Positions 9,275-18,638 are shown, numbered from the stretch's first letter. The stretch is DNA of 64,000 nucleotides from Gemmatimonadota bacterium (GCA_026706345.1 JAPOYX010000081.1:1-64000); one strand, 5' to 3'. A program made the numbers and translations. The notes: a model not told the origin generated them from the letters alone.

Positions 9275-10409
9275 ACTGGAGTCTCTGTCGACGGTAGGTC
9301 ATTCTGGAAATATTCAGCAGGATCCCTATGCTCATCATGCAGAACAGCAGCCAGGAACCTCCGTAACTCAGAAAGGGGAGCGGCAGCCCCGTAGTGGGCA
9401 GCATGCCCGTCACCACTCCGATGTTCACCAGTACGTGCAACGCGATGAGCATGGTCAGTCCCGATGCCAGGAAGAAGCCGAAGTCATCGGGCGCCTGGCG
9501 GGCGATGCGGATCCCTCGCCAGGCGAAGACGCCAAAGAGGCCCAGTACCGCAAGCGACCCCAGAAATCCGAGTTCTTCGCCGATCACCGCGAACACGAAA
9601 TCCGTATGGGGATCGGGAAGAAACAGGAACTTCTGCCGGCTTTGCCCCAGGCCGATGCCGAATACGCCCCCCGTGCCCAGGCCGATCAACGCCTGTTGCA
9701 ACTGGTAATCCGCGCCTTGCAGATTGACGGCCTGTTCGACGGAACTGCTGAAAAACCGGTCGATATAGGTCATGAGACGCTGGCGGCTGTGCGTGGACGA
9801 ATACAGCCTGAAGAAGAGGACCGGGAGCATGATCCCCACGGCGCACGCGAGGTGCAGCAGACGGGCCCGGCCCACGTACAGCATCGCGAATGCCGTTACC
9901 GCCAGGACGATCGCCGTGCCGTAATCCGGCTGCAGCACAATCAACAGGCAGGTGGCTCCCGCCACGGCAAGTCCGGGCAGCAATCCGACAACAAACCTCT
10001 CCATCACGTTCTGTTGCTTCGCCAGCCAGTAGGCCAGGAACAGCACCAGGGCGATCTTGATCCCTTCGGCAGGCTGAATCGTCATGGAGAACAGATTCAA
10101 CGTGCGCGTCGCGCCCCGGATGGTCAGCCCGATGCCGGGGACAAACAGGAGCAGAAGAAACACCAGGCCGACGGCCATCCATACCGGGGCCCACTTTTGC
10201 TGTTTCTGGTAATTCAGGCTGGCGAACAGGACCAGGATGACGATCCCGAGGATCAACCTGACCAGGTAGCGTCTTACGAAGAATCCGCTGTCACCGGAAA
10301 ACATCTCTTCGGCAACGGCCGAACTCGCGCTGTAGACCATCACCGATCCCACGCCCAGCAGGAGCAGGGACGAGACCAGCAAGGGAAGATCTATGCGCTG
10401 ACGTAACAC
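9267..10409 (-). CDS. ftsW: SEDS glycosyltransferase FtsW
   Basis: A 380-residue polytopic membrane protein of the SEDS family (FtsW/RodA/SpoVE), which polymerises lipid II into septal glycan together with FtsI. About ten hydrophobic segments are seen. Family features include QPDYGTAIVLAVT, the extracytoplasmic loop QLQQALIGLGTGGVFGIGLGQ and the C-terminal TTGLPLPFLSYGGS. The start is GTG at 10409, preceded by GAGGGG. It lies 4 bp after murF, so the usual mraY-murD pair is missing between them. Assigned as FtsW rather than RodA because of its place in the dcw cluster. Confidence 0.94.
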   Translation of the reverse strand: MLRQRIDLPLLVSSLLLLGVGSVMVYSASSAVAEEMFSGDSGFFVRRYLVRLILGIVILVLFASLNYQKQQKWAPVWMAVGLVFLLLLFVPGIGLTIRGATRTLNLFSMTIQPAEGIKIALVLFLAYWLAKQQNVMERFVVGLLPGLAVAGATCLLIVLQPDYGTAIVLAVTAFAMLYVGRARLLHLACAVGIMLPVLFFRLYSSTHSRQRLMTYIDRFFSSSVEQAVNLQGADYQLQQALIGLGTGGVFGIGLGQSRQKFLFLPDPHTDFVFAVIGEELGFLGSLAVLGLFGVFAWRGIRIARQAPDDFGFFLASGLTMLIALHVLVNIGVVTGMLPTTGLPLPFLSYGGSWLLFCMMSIGILLNISRMTYRRQRLQYD

Positions 10410-10413
10410 GGGT

Positions 10414-11832
10414 TTACCCCTCTACGGGCTTGCAAAGCGCTGTTGTCATGGATTCCACGACGGTTTCCATTCGCATGCCGCGCGATCCCTTGACCAGGAC
10501 CACGTCGCCGTCTCTGATTTCCGCCAGTGCCACGGCGGCCGCCTCGTCGTTGGATGAACAGGCCACGACGCGAGAGGCCCGCATGCCTTCGTCCACGGCG
10601 GCTTCGGCGATGTCGCGGGCCAGATCGCCCACCGTGATGATCCGTTCCGCCACGCCGGCGGCGTGTTTTCCGATTTCCCTGTGCGCCGCCTTGCCTGTCC
10701 CGCCCAGTTCCAGCATGTCCCCGAGGACGGCCAGTTTACGGCCGTCGGTGGCCGCCAGCGCGTCCAGGGCCGCTTTCATGGACGACGGATTGGCATTGTA
10801 CGTATCGTCGATCAGGTGCACGGCGCCCAACTGCCTGTATTCCATCCGCATGGGCGTGGGACCTACGCGCTGCAGCGCACGCGCGATGCATTTGTCGTCG
10901 ATTCCGAAGAGCCTGCCCACCGCTACGGCTGCCACGGAGTTCATGACCTGGTGATCCCCCATCAGGTTTGTGCGAAAGACGGCTCCATTCGACAAAGTAA
11001 AAATCGATCCCGACAGTTCGGTCCCGGAGCGGACCAGCCTGACATCAGCTCCGGCGCCGCGCCCAAACGTAGTCACCTGCGCCGGACTGCGGCCGGACTG
11101 CTTCATGACGAGAAGGTCGTCGGCGTTCAGTATCGCGCGGCCATCCGCCGGCAGGTGGTCCAGGATCTCGCCCTTGGCCCGGGCGATTCCTTCGATCGAC
11201 TCGAAAAACTCGATATGCGCGGGTCCCACGTTGGTGATTACACCCACGGACGGACGGGTCATGCGGGCCAACCGGTCCAGTTCGCCTGCCCGGTTCATAC
11301 CCAGTTCGAGCACCGCGGCGCCGTGGCCTTCCTCCAGAGTAAACAGCGCCTCGGAGACGCCCAGTTGACTATTCAGGTTCCCCGGCGTCTTGAAAACCCG
11401 GTAGCGCTCACTCAGCACAGCGGCAATCATGTTCTTCGTAGTAGTCTTTCCGTTAGAACCCGTGACCGCGATTACCGGAAGCTCGAATCGGCTTCGGTGC
11501 CAGCCCGCGAACGCCTGCAGCGCCGGAAGTACTTCGGGCACGACGATCCGCGCGCCGTCCGGAGATTCACGGTCCGGCCGGCCCTCGTGCCAGTCGGCCG
11601 CAACCAGGGATGCGCAGGCGCCCGATCGCATAGCTTCAGGCACGAAATCGTGACCGTCGTAACGTTCGCCAGCAATCGCGACGAACAGGTTGCCCTCCCG
11701 GATACGCCGGGTATCTGAACAAACGCCCGTGATCCGGCTGTCACGAAGTGCCGGGACGGGAACGTGCAGTCTTCCGCCCGTGATGCCGGCTATTTCCAGC
11801 AGCGTGGGAGCCGCCCCGTTGCGATTATCCAT
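10414..11832 (-). CDS. murF: UDP-MurNAc-tripeptide--D-alanyl-D-alanine ligase
   Basis: A 472-residue Mur ligase that adds D-Ala-D-Ala to complete the pentapeptide precursor. GSNGKTTTKNM (about residue 125) is the ATP P-loop, followed by TPGNLNSQLG and ELGMNRAGEL, which are typical of MurF, and IDDTYNANPSSM in the C-terminal half. I place the start at 11832 (MDNRNG), which overlaps the murE stop by 8 bp and has GAGG upstream; an ATG 13 codons earlier would extend further into murE. It is followed 4 bp later by ftsW. Confidence 0.94.
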   Translation of the reverse strand: MDNRNGAAPTLLEIAGITGGRLHVPVPALRDSRITGVCSDTRRIREGNLFVAIAGERYDGHDFVPEAMRSGACASLVAADWHEGRPDRESPDGARIVVPEVLPALQAFAGWHRSRFELPVIAVTGSNGKTTTKNMIAAVLSERYRVFKTPGNLNSQLGVSEALFTLEEGHGAAVLELGMNRAGELDRLARMTRPSVGVITNVGPAHIEFFESIEGIARAKGEILDHLPADGRAILNADDLLVMKQSGRSPAQVTTFGRGAGADVRLVRSGTELSGSIFTLSNGAVFRTNLMGDHQVMNSVAAVAVGRLFGIDDKCIARALQRVGPTPMRMEYRQLGAVHLIDDTYNANPSSMKAALDALAATDGRKLAVLGDMLELGGTGKAAHREIGKHAAGVAERIITVGDLARDIAEAAVDEGMRASRVVACSSNDEAAAVALAEIRDGDVVLVKGSRGMRMETVVESMTTALCKPVEG

Positions 11833-13306
11833 AGTGTGCCTCGAGACATTCCCGGGCCTTGATCCGGTCATCGAACTCGATGTGCGATTCGCCCACGATC
11901 TGGTAGGCCGTGTCCCCTCTTCCGGCGATCAGCACGGTGTCCCCTTCACCCGCTTCGCTCAGGGCCTTGTGGATCGCTTCGCCGCGGTCCTGGACGATAT
12001 GGGACCGGACATGGGGCAGGAGACCGGGCTCGATGTCCCGTATGATCCGGTCTGGCGATTCCGTTCTCGGGTTGTCGGTCGTCACGATGACCACGTCGGC
12101 ATGGGTGGACGCCGCCCGGGCCATAAGCGGCCTCTTCCCCGGATCCCGGTCCCCGCCGCAACCGAACACGACCGTCAGGTTTCCCCGGGTCCATTCGCGG
12201 CAGGCTGACAGCACGGCGCCGAGCGCGTCAGGCGTATGGGCAAAATCCACGAGCACGTTGAAGGGCTGTCCGGCGTCGACGCGCTCCAACCGCCCCGGAA
12301 CCCTTACACCGGCCATGGCCCGGTTCATCAGGTTGCAGTCGATACCGAATCCGAGTCCCACGGCAACCGCCCCCAGGGCGTTGTAAGCGTTGAAACGGCC
12401 CAACAGCGGCAGGGTCAGTCTGAAAGAGAGGCCGGATTGAACCTGTACTTCGAAGGAGGTCCGGTCCGCGTAGTAACCTATCGGCCCCGCTCTGCGGACG
12501 TCCGCCTTCTTGTCCAGTCCGTATGAACGCACCCGCGCGCGCGCGGCGTGCTTGAAATGGACGTAGGCCGGATCATCCATGTTCAGTGCGGCGTGGCCGT
12601 CCTCCTCGAGGTATTCGGAGAAAAGCAACATCTTGGCTTCCCGGTAAGCGTCGAAGGTCTTGTGGTCGTCCAGATGTTCCCGGGAGAGATTCGTAAAAAC
12701 ACCCGTGTTGAACCGCAGGCCTGCCAGCCGCTGCCAGACCAGGCTGTGCGAGGATACTTCCATGACGGCCCATTCGGCCCCCCGGTCCCGTATCTTTCTC
12801 AAGGTGCGGTGCAGTTCCATCGGATAGGGTGTGGTATGACCCAGCTTCCAGTCGAGCATTTCGCCCATGAACCGGCTGCCCAGTGTGCCGATTCCGCCCA
12901 CGGACCAGCCGCATTCCCGAAGTATGGCCTCGATCAGCAGGGATACGGTCGTCTTTCCGTTGGTTCCCGTAATGCCGATCAGACGCAGGCCGCTCGCCGG
13001 TTGTCCGTGGTACGCGGCGGCCATCAGACCCAATGCCCTGGAGGTGTCCGGGACGATTACCACGGTCGCGTCATCGAGGTGCTCCGTACTTTCCTGGACC
13101 ACAACCGAGGCGCCCCGCGCCACCGCGTCGCGAGCGTACCTGTGGCCGTCGCGGCCCGATGGCTCGCGCAGCGCGACGAAAACGTCGCCGGGCTCTGCGG
13201 ACCTCGAATCGTGTACAATGGTTCTTATTTCCTGATCCGTCTGGTCCGCCCGGCCTGTAACCGTTTTTCGAGGCAGCGCATCCAGCAATTTCGACAGCTG
13301 TATCAA
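11825..13306 (-). CDS. murE: UDP-MurNAc-L-Ala-D-Glu--2,6-diaminopimelate ligase
   Basis: A 493-residue Mur ligase that adds the third amino acid of the peptidoglycan stem peptide. GITGTNGKTTVS is the P-loop (about 112-123). The specificity motif DNPR (about residues 409-412, in TTDNPRTESP) is the form associated with meso-diaminopimelate, indicating a Gram-negative-type stem peptide. A DDHKTFDAYREAK segment carries the conserved MurE carbamylated-lysine region. It lies between ftsI (50-bp gap) and murF (8-bp overlap). Confidence 0.95.
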   Translation of the reverse strand: MIQLSKLLDALPRKTVTGRADQTDQEIRTIVHDSRSAEPGDVFVALREPSGRDGHRYARDAVARGASVVVQESTEHLDDATVVIVPDTSRALGLMAAAYHGQPASGLRLIGITGTNGKTTVSLLIEAILRECGWSVGGIGTLGSRFMGEMLDWKLGHTTPYPMELHRTLRKIRDRGAEWAVMEVSSHSLVWQRLAGLRFNTGVFTNLSREHLDDHKTFDAYREAKMLLFSEYLEEDGHAALNMDDPAYVHFKHAARARVRSYGLDKKADVRRAGPIGYYADRTSFEVQVQSGLSFRLTLPLLGRFNAYNALGAVAVGLGFGIDCNLMNRAMAGVRVPGRLERVDAGQPFNVLVDFAHTPDALGAVLSACREWTRGNLTVVFGCGGDRDPGKRPLMARAASTHADVVIVTTDNPRTESPDRIIRDIEPGLLPHVRSHIVQDRGEAIHKALSEAGEGDTVLIAGRGDTAYQIVGESHIEFDDRIKARECLEAHYG

Positions 13307-13356
13307 CGCCTTGACCCTCTATGTCGTCGTCCGCGCGTAAGCGAACGATCAAACGG

Positions 13357-15426
13357 CTAGTTGTAGGGACTGCATTCGATGAGGCACTGGTCGCCCGCGT
13401 TGAGCACGCGGCCCGGCGCGGGAATCTGGCGCCGGACATAGCCCTTTCCCACGATGGTCGCTTCAATACCCTGTTCGGCCAGGGTCTTGACCGCTTCCCG
13501 TATGCTCATACCGATCACGGACGGCAGCAGTATCCGCGCCCGTTCCTGCCTGCCGCCGACGCCGAACCCTTCGATTTCCCAGGGGCCGCCGAGCGAAAGC
13601 GCTTCCTTGCGCGCGGATCCGCCGTCGCCTGGATCCGGCATATACGGAGCGCGGCCGGAGCCGGCATTCGGCTTGATGGAGGCCAGATGCAAAGGCAGAC
13701 CATCCTCGGATTCGGGTACCGATTCTACGGGTCCGCCGGGTAAATGGACGAGACGGCGAACGATTTTGTTGAAAACAGGCGCGGCCACCGATCCTCCGTA
13801 GAAACCGCGTTTTTTCGGTTCGTCGATCATGACGAGCACGACGATTTCCGGATTCTCCGCGGGAAACATACCGACAAACGACGACCGGTAGTTCCGGGTA
13901 TATCCCCTGCCGTCCTCACGCGCCTTCCAGGCCGTACCGGTCTTTCCGGCGACTTTGAATCCCGGTACCGCGGCCTTTGTGCCCGTACCCCGGTCCACCA
14001 CGCCGGCGAATACGCCCAGCAGGGTTTCGGCGGTTTCTTCTTTCATTACCCTGCGAACGACCGTCCTTGGCGTGGATTCCACGGATCCGTCGTTTCTCAA
14101 GATGGACTTGACGATTCGGGGTTGCAGGAGCAGCCCACCGTTGGCTACCGCGCAATAGGCGGACGCAAGTTGTACCCCGGTAACGGAAACCCCGTAGCCG
14201 ATGGACATTGCGGGAAGGGTCGACCGGGACCAGTCCGCCCTTTTATGCAGGATCCCCCTGGCCTCGCCGGGAAGCCCCACGCCCGTCTTTATGCCGAAGC
14301 CGAATGCCCGGGTGTATTTGAAGAACGCCCGCTCACCGAGCGTCAGGGCGATTTTCACGGTACCCACGTTGCTGGAATGCTCGATGACTTCCCGCACGCT
14401 CAGTTCGTCGAAGACTTCGTGGTCCGAAATCGTCTGAGAACCCAGTTCGATCCGGCCTCCACTGGTGTCGATCCGGTCCTCCAGCGAGAACGCGCCGGTC
14501 TCCAGGGCCGCGGTCGCTGCGACAATCTTGAAAGTCGAACCAGGTTCATATATATCCACCACCGGCCGGATCTTCTGGGCTTCGAAGGGAAAACGGCCCG
14601 GCGTGTTCGGATCGAAGTTCGGCGCACTTGCCATAGCCAGAATGTCGCCGTCGACCGGATCCATCATGATCACCATGCCACCGAGCGCCTCGTGCCATGC
14701 TATCGTCTCTTCCAGCACCTCTTCCGCGGCCATCTGGGCCGCTATATCGATCGTCAGCACGACGTCCGCGCCATTCTGCGCCGACTTCTGGTAGGAATCC
14801 AGCCACGAATACGCCCGTCTCTGGGCGTCGATCTGAACCACGCTGTATCCTTCTATACCGGATAGCAACTGGTTGTGTTCCATTTCGAATCCGGCCTGGC
14901 CGATGCCGTCCACCGCGAAACCCAGTACCTGGCCGGCGGCGGTCCGGTAGGGATAGACCCGCCGGGCTTCCTTTTCCATGCGGATGTAGGATTCGAACCG
15001 GGGATAGGTGGAGAGCCTTCTTATCCGTTCGCTGGTTTCAGGATTCGCCCAGCGTACCAGGTACCTGAAATCGGAGGTTCCGGATATCCGATCGATGATA
15101 TGCTGGGGACGCTCTCCCGTGATCTGGGAGAGTTGAACGGCCAGATTTCCGACGTCGGAGGCATTCAACTGATCCCAGTCGAGATCCTGTATGCCAAAGG
15201 AGTCGAACTCGACGCTCAGCGCCAGGGCATGCCGGTTGCGATCGAAGATACGGCCCCGGCGGGGGTCAATGGTGACGACCCGGTGCTGCTGGTCACGCGC
15301 TCGCTGCCTGTAGGTCTCGCCGTCGCGAATCTGAATCAGTGCGATACGAATCCCGAGACCCGCACACAGAACCGCACCGACCACGACCAGGAGGGTCAGC
15401 CTGCGTATACAGGATTTCGCGACCAT
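13357..15426 (-). CDS. ftsI: Septal peptidoglycan transpeptidase FtsI (PBP3) with PASTA domain
   Basis: A 689-residue class B penicillin-binding protein. It has one N-terminal transmembrane helix, a PBP dimerisation domain with GRIFDRNRHALA, and a transpeptidase domain with the three active-site motifs: STFK (SxxK, about residue 296), SSN (SxN, about 351) and KTGTA (KTG, about 495). The C-terminus (about 630-689) is a single PASTA domain starting VIGMSIREAV, more usual in Gram-positive or spirochaete-like FtsI/SpoVD than in E. coli PBP3. It crosslinks septal peptidoglycan alongside FtsW and is placed between ftsL and murE. Confidence 0.95.
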   Translation of the reverse strand: MVAKSCIRRLTLLVVVGAVLCAGLGIRIALIQIRDGETYRQRARDQQHRVVTIDPRRGRIFDRNRHALALSVEFDSFGIQDLDWDQLNASDVGNLAVQLSQITGERPQHIIDRISGTSDFRYLVRWANPETSERIRRLSTYPRFESYIRMEKEARRVYPYRTAAGQVLGFAVDGIGQAGFEMEHNQLLSGIEGYSVVQIDAQRRAYSWLDSYQKSAQNGADVVLTIDIAAQMAAEEVLEETIAWHEALGGMVIMMDPVDGDILAMASAPNFDPNTPGRFPFEAQKIRPVVDIYEPGSTFKIVAATAALETGAFSLEDRIDTSGGRIELGSQTISDHEVFDELSVREVIEHSSNVGTVKIALTLGERAFFKYTRAFGFGIKTGVGLPGEARGILHKRADWSRSTLPAMSIGYGVSVTGVQLASAYCAVANGGLLLQPRIVKSILRNDGSVESTPRTVVRRVMKEETAETLLGVFAGVVDRGTGTKAAVPGFKVAGKTGTAWKAREDGRGYTRNYRSSFVGMFPAENPEIVVLVMIDEPKKRGFYGGSVAAPVFNKIVRRLVHLPGGPVESVPESEDGLPLHLASIKPNAGSGRAPYMPDPGDGGSARKEALSLGGPWEIEGFGVGGRQERARILLPSVIGMSIREAVKTLAEQGIEATIVGKGYVRRQIPAPGRVLNAGDQCLIECSPYN

Positions 15427-15438
15427 AACGGGTATTCC

Positions 15439-15861
15439 TCATCGGGTATCCACTCTAGCCGCCGGGTAAGACGCCAGGATCAACGCGTCATCCGTCGGTT
15501 TTCCCGCGATCGCCCTCACATCGGGCCCGGTGTGGGCCAAAGCCATTGCCGTGTCGACCGCATCCATGGTCACGACCTGTCCGACCGCCGCATGACCCAG
15601 TTCGAAACGGTTCATGGCCATGGTTTCGTTCCGGAGCTGTTCCGAAAGTCGCACGATACGTACGTGCAGGTAGGCGCTTTCCTTCTTCATGGCTTCCTTC
15701 CGGTGCTCCAGTTGGAGGATCTCCCGCATCAGTACCCTGGTTTCCACCTGGTGCCAGATGTAGCCCATACTCAACGATGTTGCCAGCGCGATCGTACCGA
15801 TCCAGCTGATCAGTTGTCCCATGTAGGCGTGATCGCTGCGGAATCTTAAAGCGGATTTCAT
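15439..15861 (-). CDS. ftsL: FtsL-like division protein
   Basis: A 140-residue protein with a basic N-terminus, one transmembrane helix (about residues 17-35), then a heptad-rich segment (about 36-80, REILQLEHRKEAMKKESAYLHVRIVRLSEQL) able to form the coiled coil by which FtsL pairs with FtsB. The remaining tail is unremarkable. Primary sequence is poorly conserved in this family, so the call rests on topology and on location between rsmH and ftsI, the invariable ftsL slot. Confidence 0.8.
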   Translation of the reverse strand: MKSALRFRSDHAYMGQLISWIGTIALATSLSMGYIWHQVETRVLMREILQLEHRKEAMKKESAYLHVRIVRLSEQLRNETMAMNRFELGHAAVGQVVTMDAVDTAMALAHTGPDVRAIAGKPTDDALILASYPAARVDTR

Positions 15862-15897
15862 ATCTGGCCTCTCCGGTCGAATAACGTGATGCGGATT

Positions 15898-16860
15898 TCA
15901 GGCTGCGGGTTGGTTGTTCGGCAAGCGTTCAATCATTCGAAACCTGGCACTTCGGGCCCGTGGATTTGTCGTGACCTCTTCCCGTGACGCCACGACGGGC
16001 CGTTTCGTGTGCAGCACGGCGACGCGCCTGTGCCGACACACGCATTGCGGAAGGCCGGGCGGGCAAATGCAGTCCGAAGCCCAGGTTTCGAACGTCCGCT
16101 TGACCATGCGATCCTCTAAAGAATGATAGGAGATGACGCCGAAACGACCCTGGTCGCTCAACAGGGGAAGCATGGTCTCCAACGCCGTTTTCAATCTGTC
16201 CAGTTCCTTGTTGACGGCAATTCGAAATGCCTGAAACACCCGGGCGCAGGACTTGGTCGCCCACCGGCGGCGGACCGCGGACCTGATCGTATCAGCCAGC
16301 CTGGCGGTGGAGGTCATCGGTGCCTTTGCGCGGGTTCTGACGATCGCGTTCGCGACACTGCGCGCCTGCCTTTCCTCGCCGTATTCCCGTATGATCCGCT
16401 CGATTTCATCCCTGGAACTCCCATTGACGATATCGGCCGCAGTAAACGCCTCTCCCCGGTCCATGCGCATGTCAAGCGGACCTTCCGCCTGGTATGAGAA
16501 ACCCCGGCCATGTGAATCGATCTGGTGGGATGACACGCCCAGGTCCAGCAGCACGCCGTCTACCCGGGAGACGCGTTCCGCGTCCAGGACGGACGCCAGT
16601 TCCGTAAAATCGCGATGCATGACTTTAACCCGGGGGTTTCTTCCGCCCGCGATTCTCGCACGGGACACGCTGACCGCTTCAGGATCCCTGTCGAGTCCGA
16701 TCAGCCGTCCGGACTCGTCAAGCCGATCCAGAATGGCGCGCGCATGACCGCCTCCGCCTACGGTACCGTCCACGTATATGCCGGATTTGTTCCAGACGAG
16801 CATTTCGGCTACCTTCCCGGTAAGAACGGGAACATGGATGTACGTATCTGCCAGCCCCAT
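15898..16860 (-). CDS. rsmH: 16S rRNA (cytosine1402-N4)-methyltransferase
   Basis: A 320-residue SAM-dependent methyltransferase (formerly MraW) that modifies C1402 in the ribosomal decoding centre. Signatures are HVPVLTGKVAEML at the N-terminus, the SAM-binding DGTVGGGGHARAIL, LDLGVSSHQID, and RRWATKSCARVFQAFRIAVN-like helix region, with SYHSLEDRMVKR near the C-terminus. The start at 16860 (MGLADTY) gives the normal family length; in-frame ATGs at 16887 and 16899 also exist between it and mraZ but have no convincing ribosome-binding site. Confidence 0.94.
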   Translation of the reverse strand: MGLADTYIHVPVLTGKVAEMLVWNKSGIYVDGTVGGGGHARAILDRLDESGRLIGLDRDPEAVSVSRARIAGGRNPRVKVMHRDFTELASVLDAERVSRVDGVLLDLGVSSHQIDSHGRGFSYQAEGPLDMRMDRGEAFTAADIVNGSSRDEIERIIREYGEERQARSVANAIVRTRAKAPMTSTARLADTIRSAVRRRWATKSCARVFQAFRIAVNKELDRLKTALETMLPLLSDQGRFGVISYHSLEDRMVKRTFETWASDCICPPGLPQCVCRHRRVAVLHTKRPVVASREEVTTNPRARSARFRMIERLPNNQPAA

Positions 16861-16898
16861 GGTTATTCCACTTCCGAAAGACCTCATGGGTGGGAACA

Positions 16899-17339
16899 TC
16901 AGACGAACAGGGACTCCGCGATCGATTCGTACGTGTGCCCTGATTCGTTCATCGCTTTCTCGTATTCCCTGGGACTCCAGAGTTCGAAATGGTCGAGCGT
17001 TCCGACGATCAGCACCTCGGTTTCGATGCCGGCGAGTTCGATCAGCTGCCGGGGCAGGGCGATGCGCCCCTGCTTGTCCATGGAAACCGCCACTGCCTGG
17101 GACGAGAGCATCCTGATGAAGATCCGCGTGTTCTGCCTGGTGATGGGCAGTTCGCGCAAGCGGGTGTCGATCTGTTCCCATTCGTCGATCGGATAGACAA
17201 AAAGACATCCGTCGAGTCCCCGCGTAATGATCAGGGTGTCATCCTCGTCGGTCCGGATGTGCTTGCGAAACTTCACAGGGACATTCACCCGGCCTTTATG
17301 ATCCACGGTGTATGTGTATGAACCCAGGAAGTTGACCAT
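16899..17339 (-). CDS. mraZ: Transcriptional regulator MraZ
   Basis: A 146-residue AbrB-like regulator built from two SpoVT/AbrB repeats: the first contains YTVDHKGRVNVP with the DxxGR motif, the second SMDKQGRIALPRQL. MraZ forms rings and binds direct TGGGN repeats in front of its own operon, repressing the dcw cluster. A matching triple repeat lies about 100 bp upstream of this start codon. It is the first gene of the cluster. Confidence 0.96.
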   Translation of the reverse strand: MVNFLGSYTYTVDHKGRVNVPVKFRKHIRTDEDDTLIITRGLDGCLFVYPIDEWEQIDTRLRELPITRQNTRIFIRMLSSQAVAVSMDKQGRIALPRQLIELAGIETEVLIVGTLDHFELWSPREYEKAMNESGHTYESIAESLFV

Positions 17340-17436
17340 CCGCGATCTCCCTGAAATACGAAGGAGTTAACACCTTGACCTGAGGTGTTTATCCAGTAAT
17401 ACTATACAAGTGTTTGGTAATTAAGGTGTTATGAGA

Positions 17437-17462
17437 CCCACTTTGTCCCACTTTCACCCACT
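17437..17462 (-). promoter_or_regulatory. MraZ operator: three GTGGG boxes at 10-bp spacing
   Basis: On the minus strand AGTGGG occurs three times, at 17462-17457, 17452-17447 and 17442-17437, each exactly 10 bp from the next. Known MraZ sites are TGGGN repeats separated by 5 nt, which gives the same 10-bp period. The boxes begin at or next to the predicted -10 and cover the expected transcription start, as expected for repression by MraZ. Confidence 0.85.
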
Positions 17463-17491
17463 ATACTATATTGTGCCCCCCATGTTGTCAA
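17463..17491 (-). promoter_or_regulatory. Predicted promoter of the dcw (mra) cluster
   Basis: TTGACA lies at 17491-17486 on the minus strand. Two overlapping -10 candidates follow: TATAGT (17470-17465, 15-bp spacer, five of six consensus) and TAGTAT (17468-17463, 17-bp spacer, four of six). The MraZ boxes begin immediately downstream. Confidence 0.6.
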
Positions 17492-17819
17492 CAAAAAATA
17501 GACTTACGGCGATTTTCTTTACCTTTGGATAAGGAAAACTCTGTAACTCCCAGTGCTCAAAAGACTATATAAATGTTGATACACATCATACGTTGACACC
17601 ATATACTATGGCATTTCGCCTGGCCTGGCACTATATGGCGCCGGAAGCGCAGAAAGCTACCCTGGAGGCAGAATCCTCCTGATCGCGAAGCCTGCTATCC
17701 AGTCTGTACGTTGAAAAAGCGAAGGGGTCTGCTATATCGAGATGATGCGCCGCGAGGCAGGCCGGTTTGCAGACACCCATCGGCCTGCTTGTCCCACATA
17801 TAAGACCCAGGGGGCGGGT
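17492..17819. other. AT-rich gap between proC and the mra promoter; hairpins but no gene
   Basis: No coding region is supported here. The mra-proximal half is unusually AT-rich for this window. Two inverted repeats are visible: GCAGGCCG (17757-17764) with CGGCCTGC (17781-17788), and AGACCC (17803-17808) with GGGTCT (17816-17821), the second overlapping the proC stop codon. Neither has a clear T-run, so they are at most weak candidates for ending the proC transcript. Confidence 0.4.
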
Positions 17820-18638
17820 CTATTTGCCGTCCCGGAGCTCTCTCGACCGCTGGGTGGCCGTTTCGACCGCGCTGATCAGCATGCTGCGCAATCCGCGGAT
17901 TTCCAGGTCGTGTACCGCCGCAATGGTGGTACCGCCCGGCGTCAGGACCTGGTCGCGTAACACCGCCGGATGCTTGCCGGTCTCTTGAATCAGCCGCGCG
18001 GCCCCGAGTACGGTCTGGGCCGCCAGGTCCAGGGCGACGTCCCTGGGCAGGCCCATTTTCACTCCGCCGTCGGACAGCGCCTCTATTACCATATATATAT
18101 AGGCGGGGCCGCTGCCGCTGAGTCCGGTTACGGCGTCCAGGAGATGTTCGTTGACGAAGACGACGCGTCCCACGGCCTGGAAGATCCGGGCCGCCATCTG
18201 CTTGTGTTCTTCGCCGGCATACCTGCCGGGAGAAATGGCGGCGGCCCCTTCGTCCACCAGGGAGGCGATATTCGGCATCACCCGGACGACGGGATTCTCG
18301 GTGCGTACCATTTCGGTGATCCCCGAAGTCGTCACACCCGCCGCGATCGTGATCAGCAGTTGATCGGGACGGAGACAGTCGCGCACATGTTCCGCCACGC
18401 GCTCGATGGCCTGGGGCTTGAGACAGATCATGACAATATCCGCTTCCCGTACCGCTTCCCGGTTGTCCGTGGTCCAGCGTACGTCCCATTTATCCGCCAG
18501 GTCCTTCAGATGATCGGACCGCAGGCCGGTGATCACGATTTGATCCGGGGGAACGAGATTCGCTCTTCGTATGCCGCCGAGCAGACAGGATCCCATGTTT
18601 CCCGTTCCGAGTATCATGATGCGGCGGTTATTAAGCAT
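17820..18638 (-). CDS. proC: Pyrroline-5-carboxylate reductase
   Basis: A 272-residue NAD(P)H enzyme that makes the last step of proline synthesis. The Rossmann motif is LGTGNMGSCLLGG at the N-terminus; VRVMPNIASLVDEG and the C-terminal DAVTGLSGSGPAYIY plus LRDQVLTPGGTTIAA are ProC signatures. The start at 18638 (MLNNRR) is supported by GGAAGG 6-7 nt upstream. It is the last gene of rpmE-prfA-prmC-proC, 29 bp after prmC. Confidence 0.95.
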   Translation of the reverse strand: MLNNRRIMILGTGNMGSCLLGGIRRANLVPPDQIVITGLRSDHLKDLADKWDVRWTTDNREAVREADIVMICLKPQAIERVAEHVRDCLRPDQLLITIAAGVTTSGITEMVRTENPVVRVMPNIASLVDEGAAAISPGRYAGEEHKQMAARIFQAVGRVVFVNEHLLDAVTGLSGSGPAYIYMVIEALSDGGVKMGLPRDVALDLAAQTVLGAARLIQETGKHPAVLRDQVLTPGGTTIAAVHDLEIRGLRSMLISAVETATQRSRELRDGK

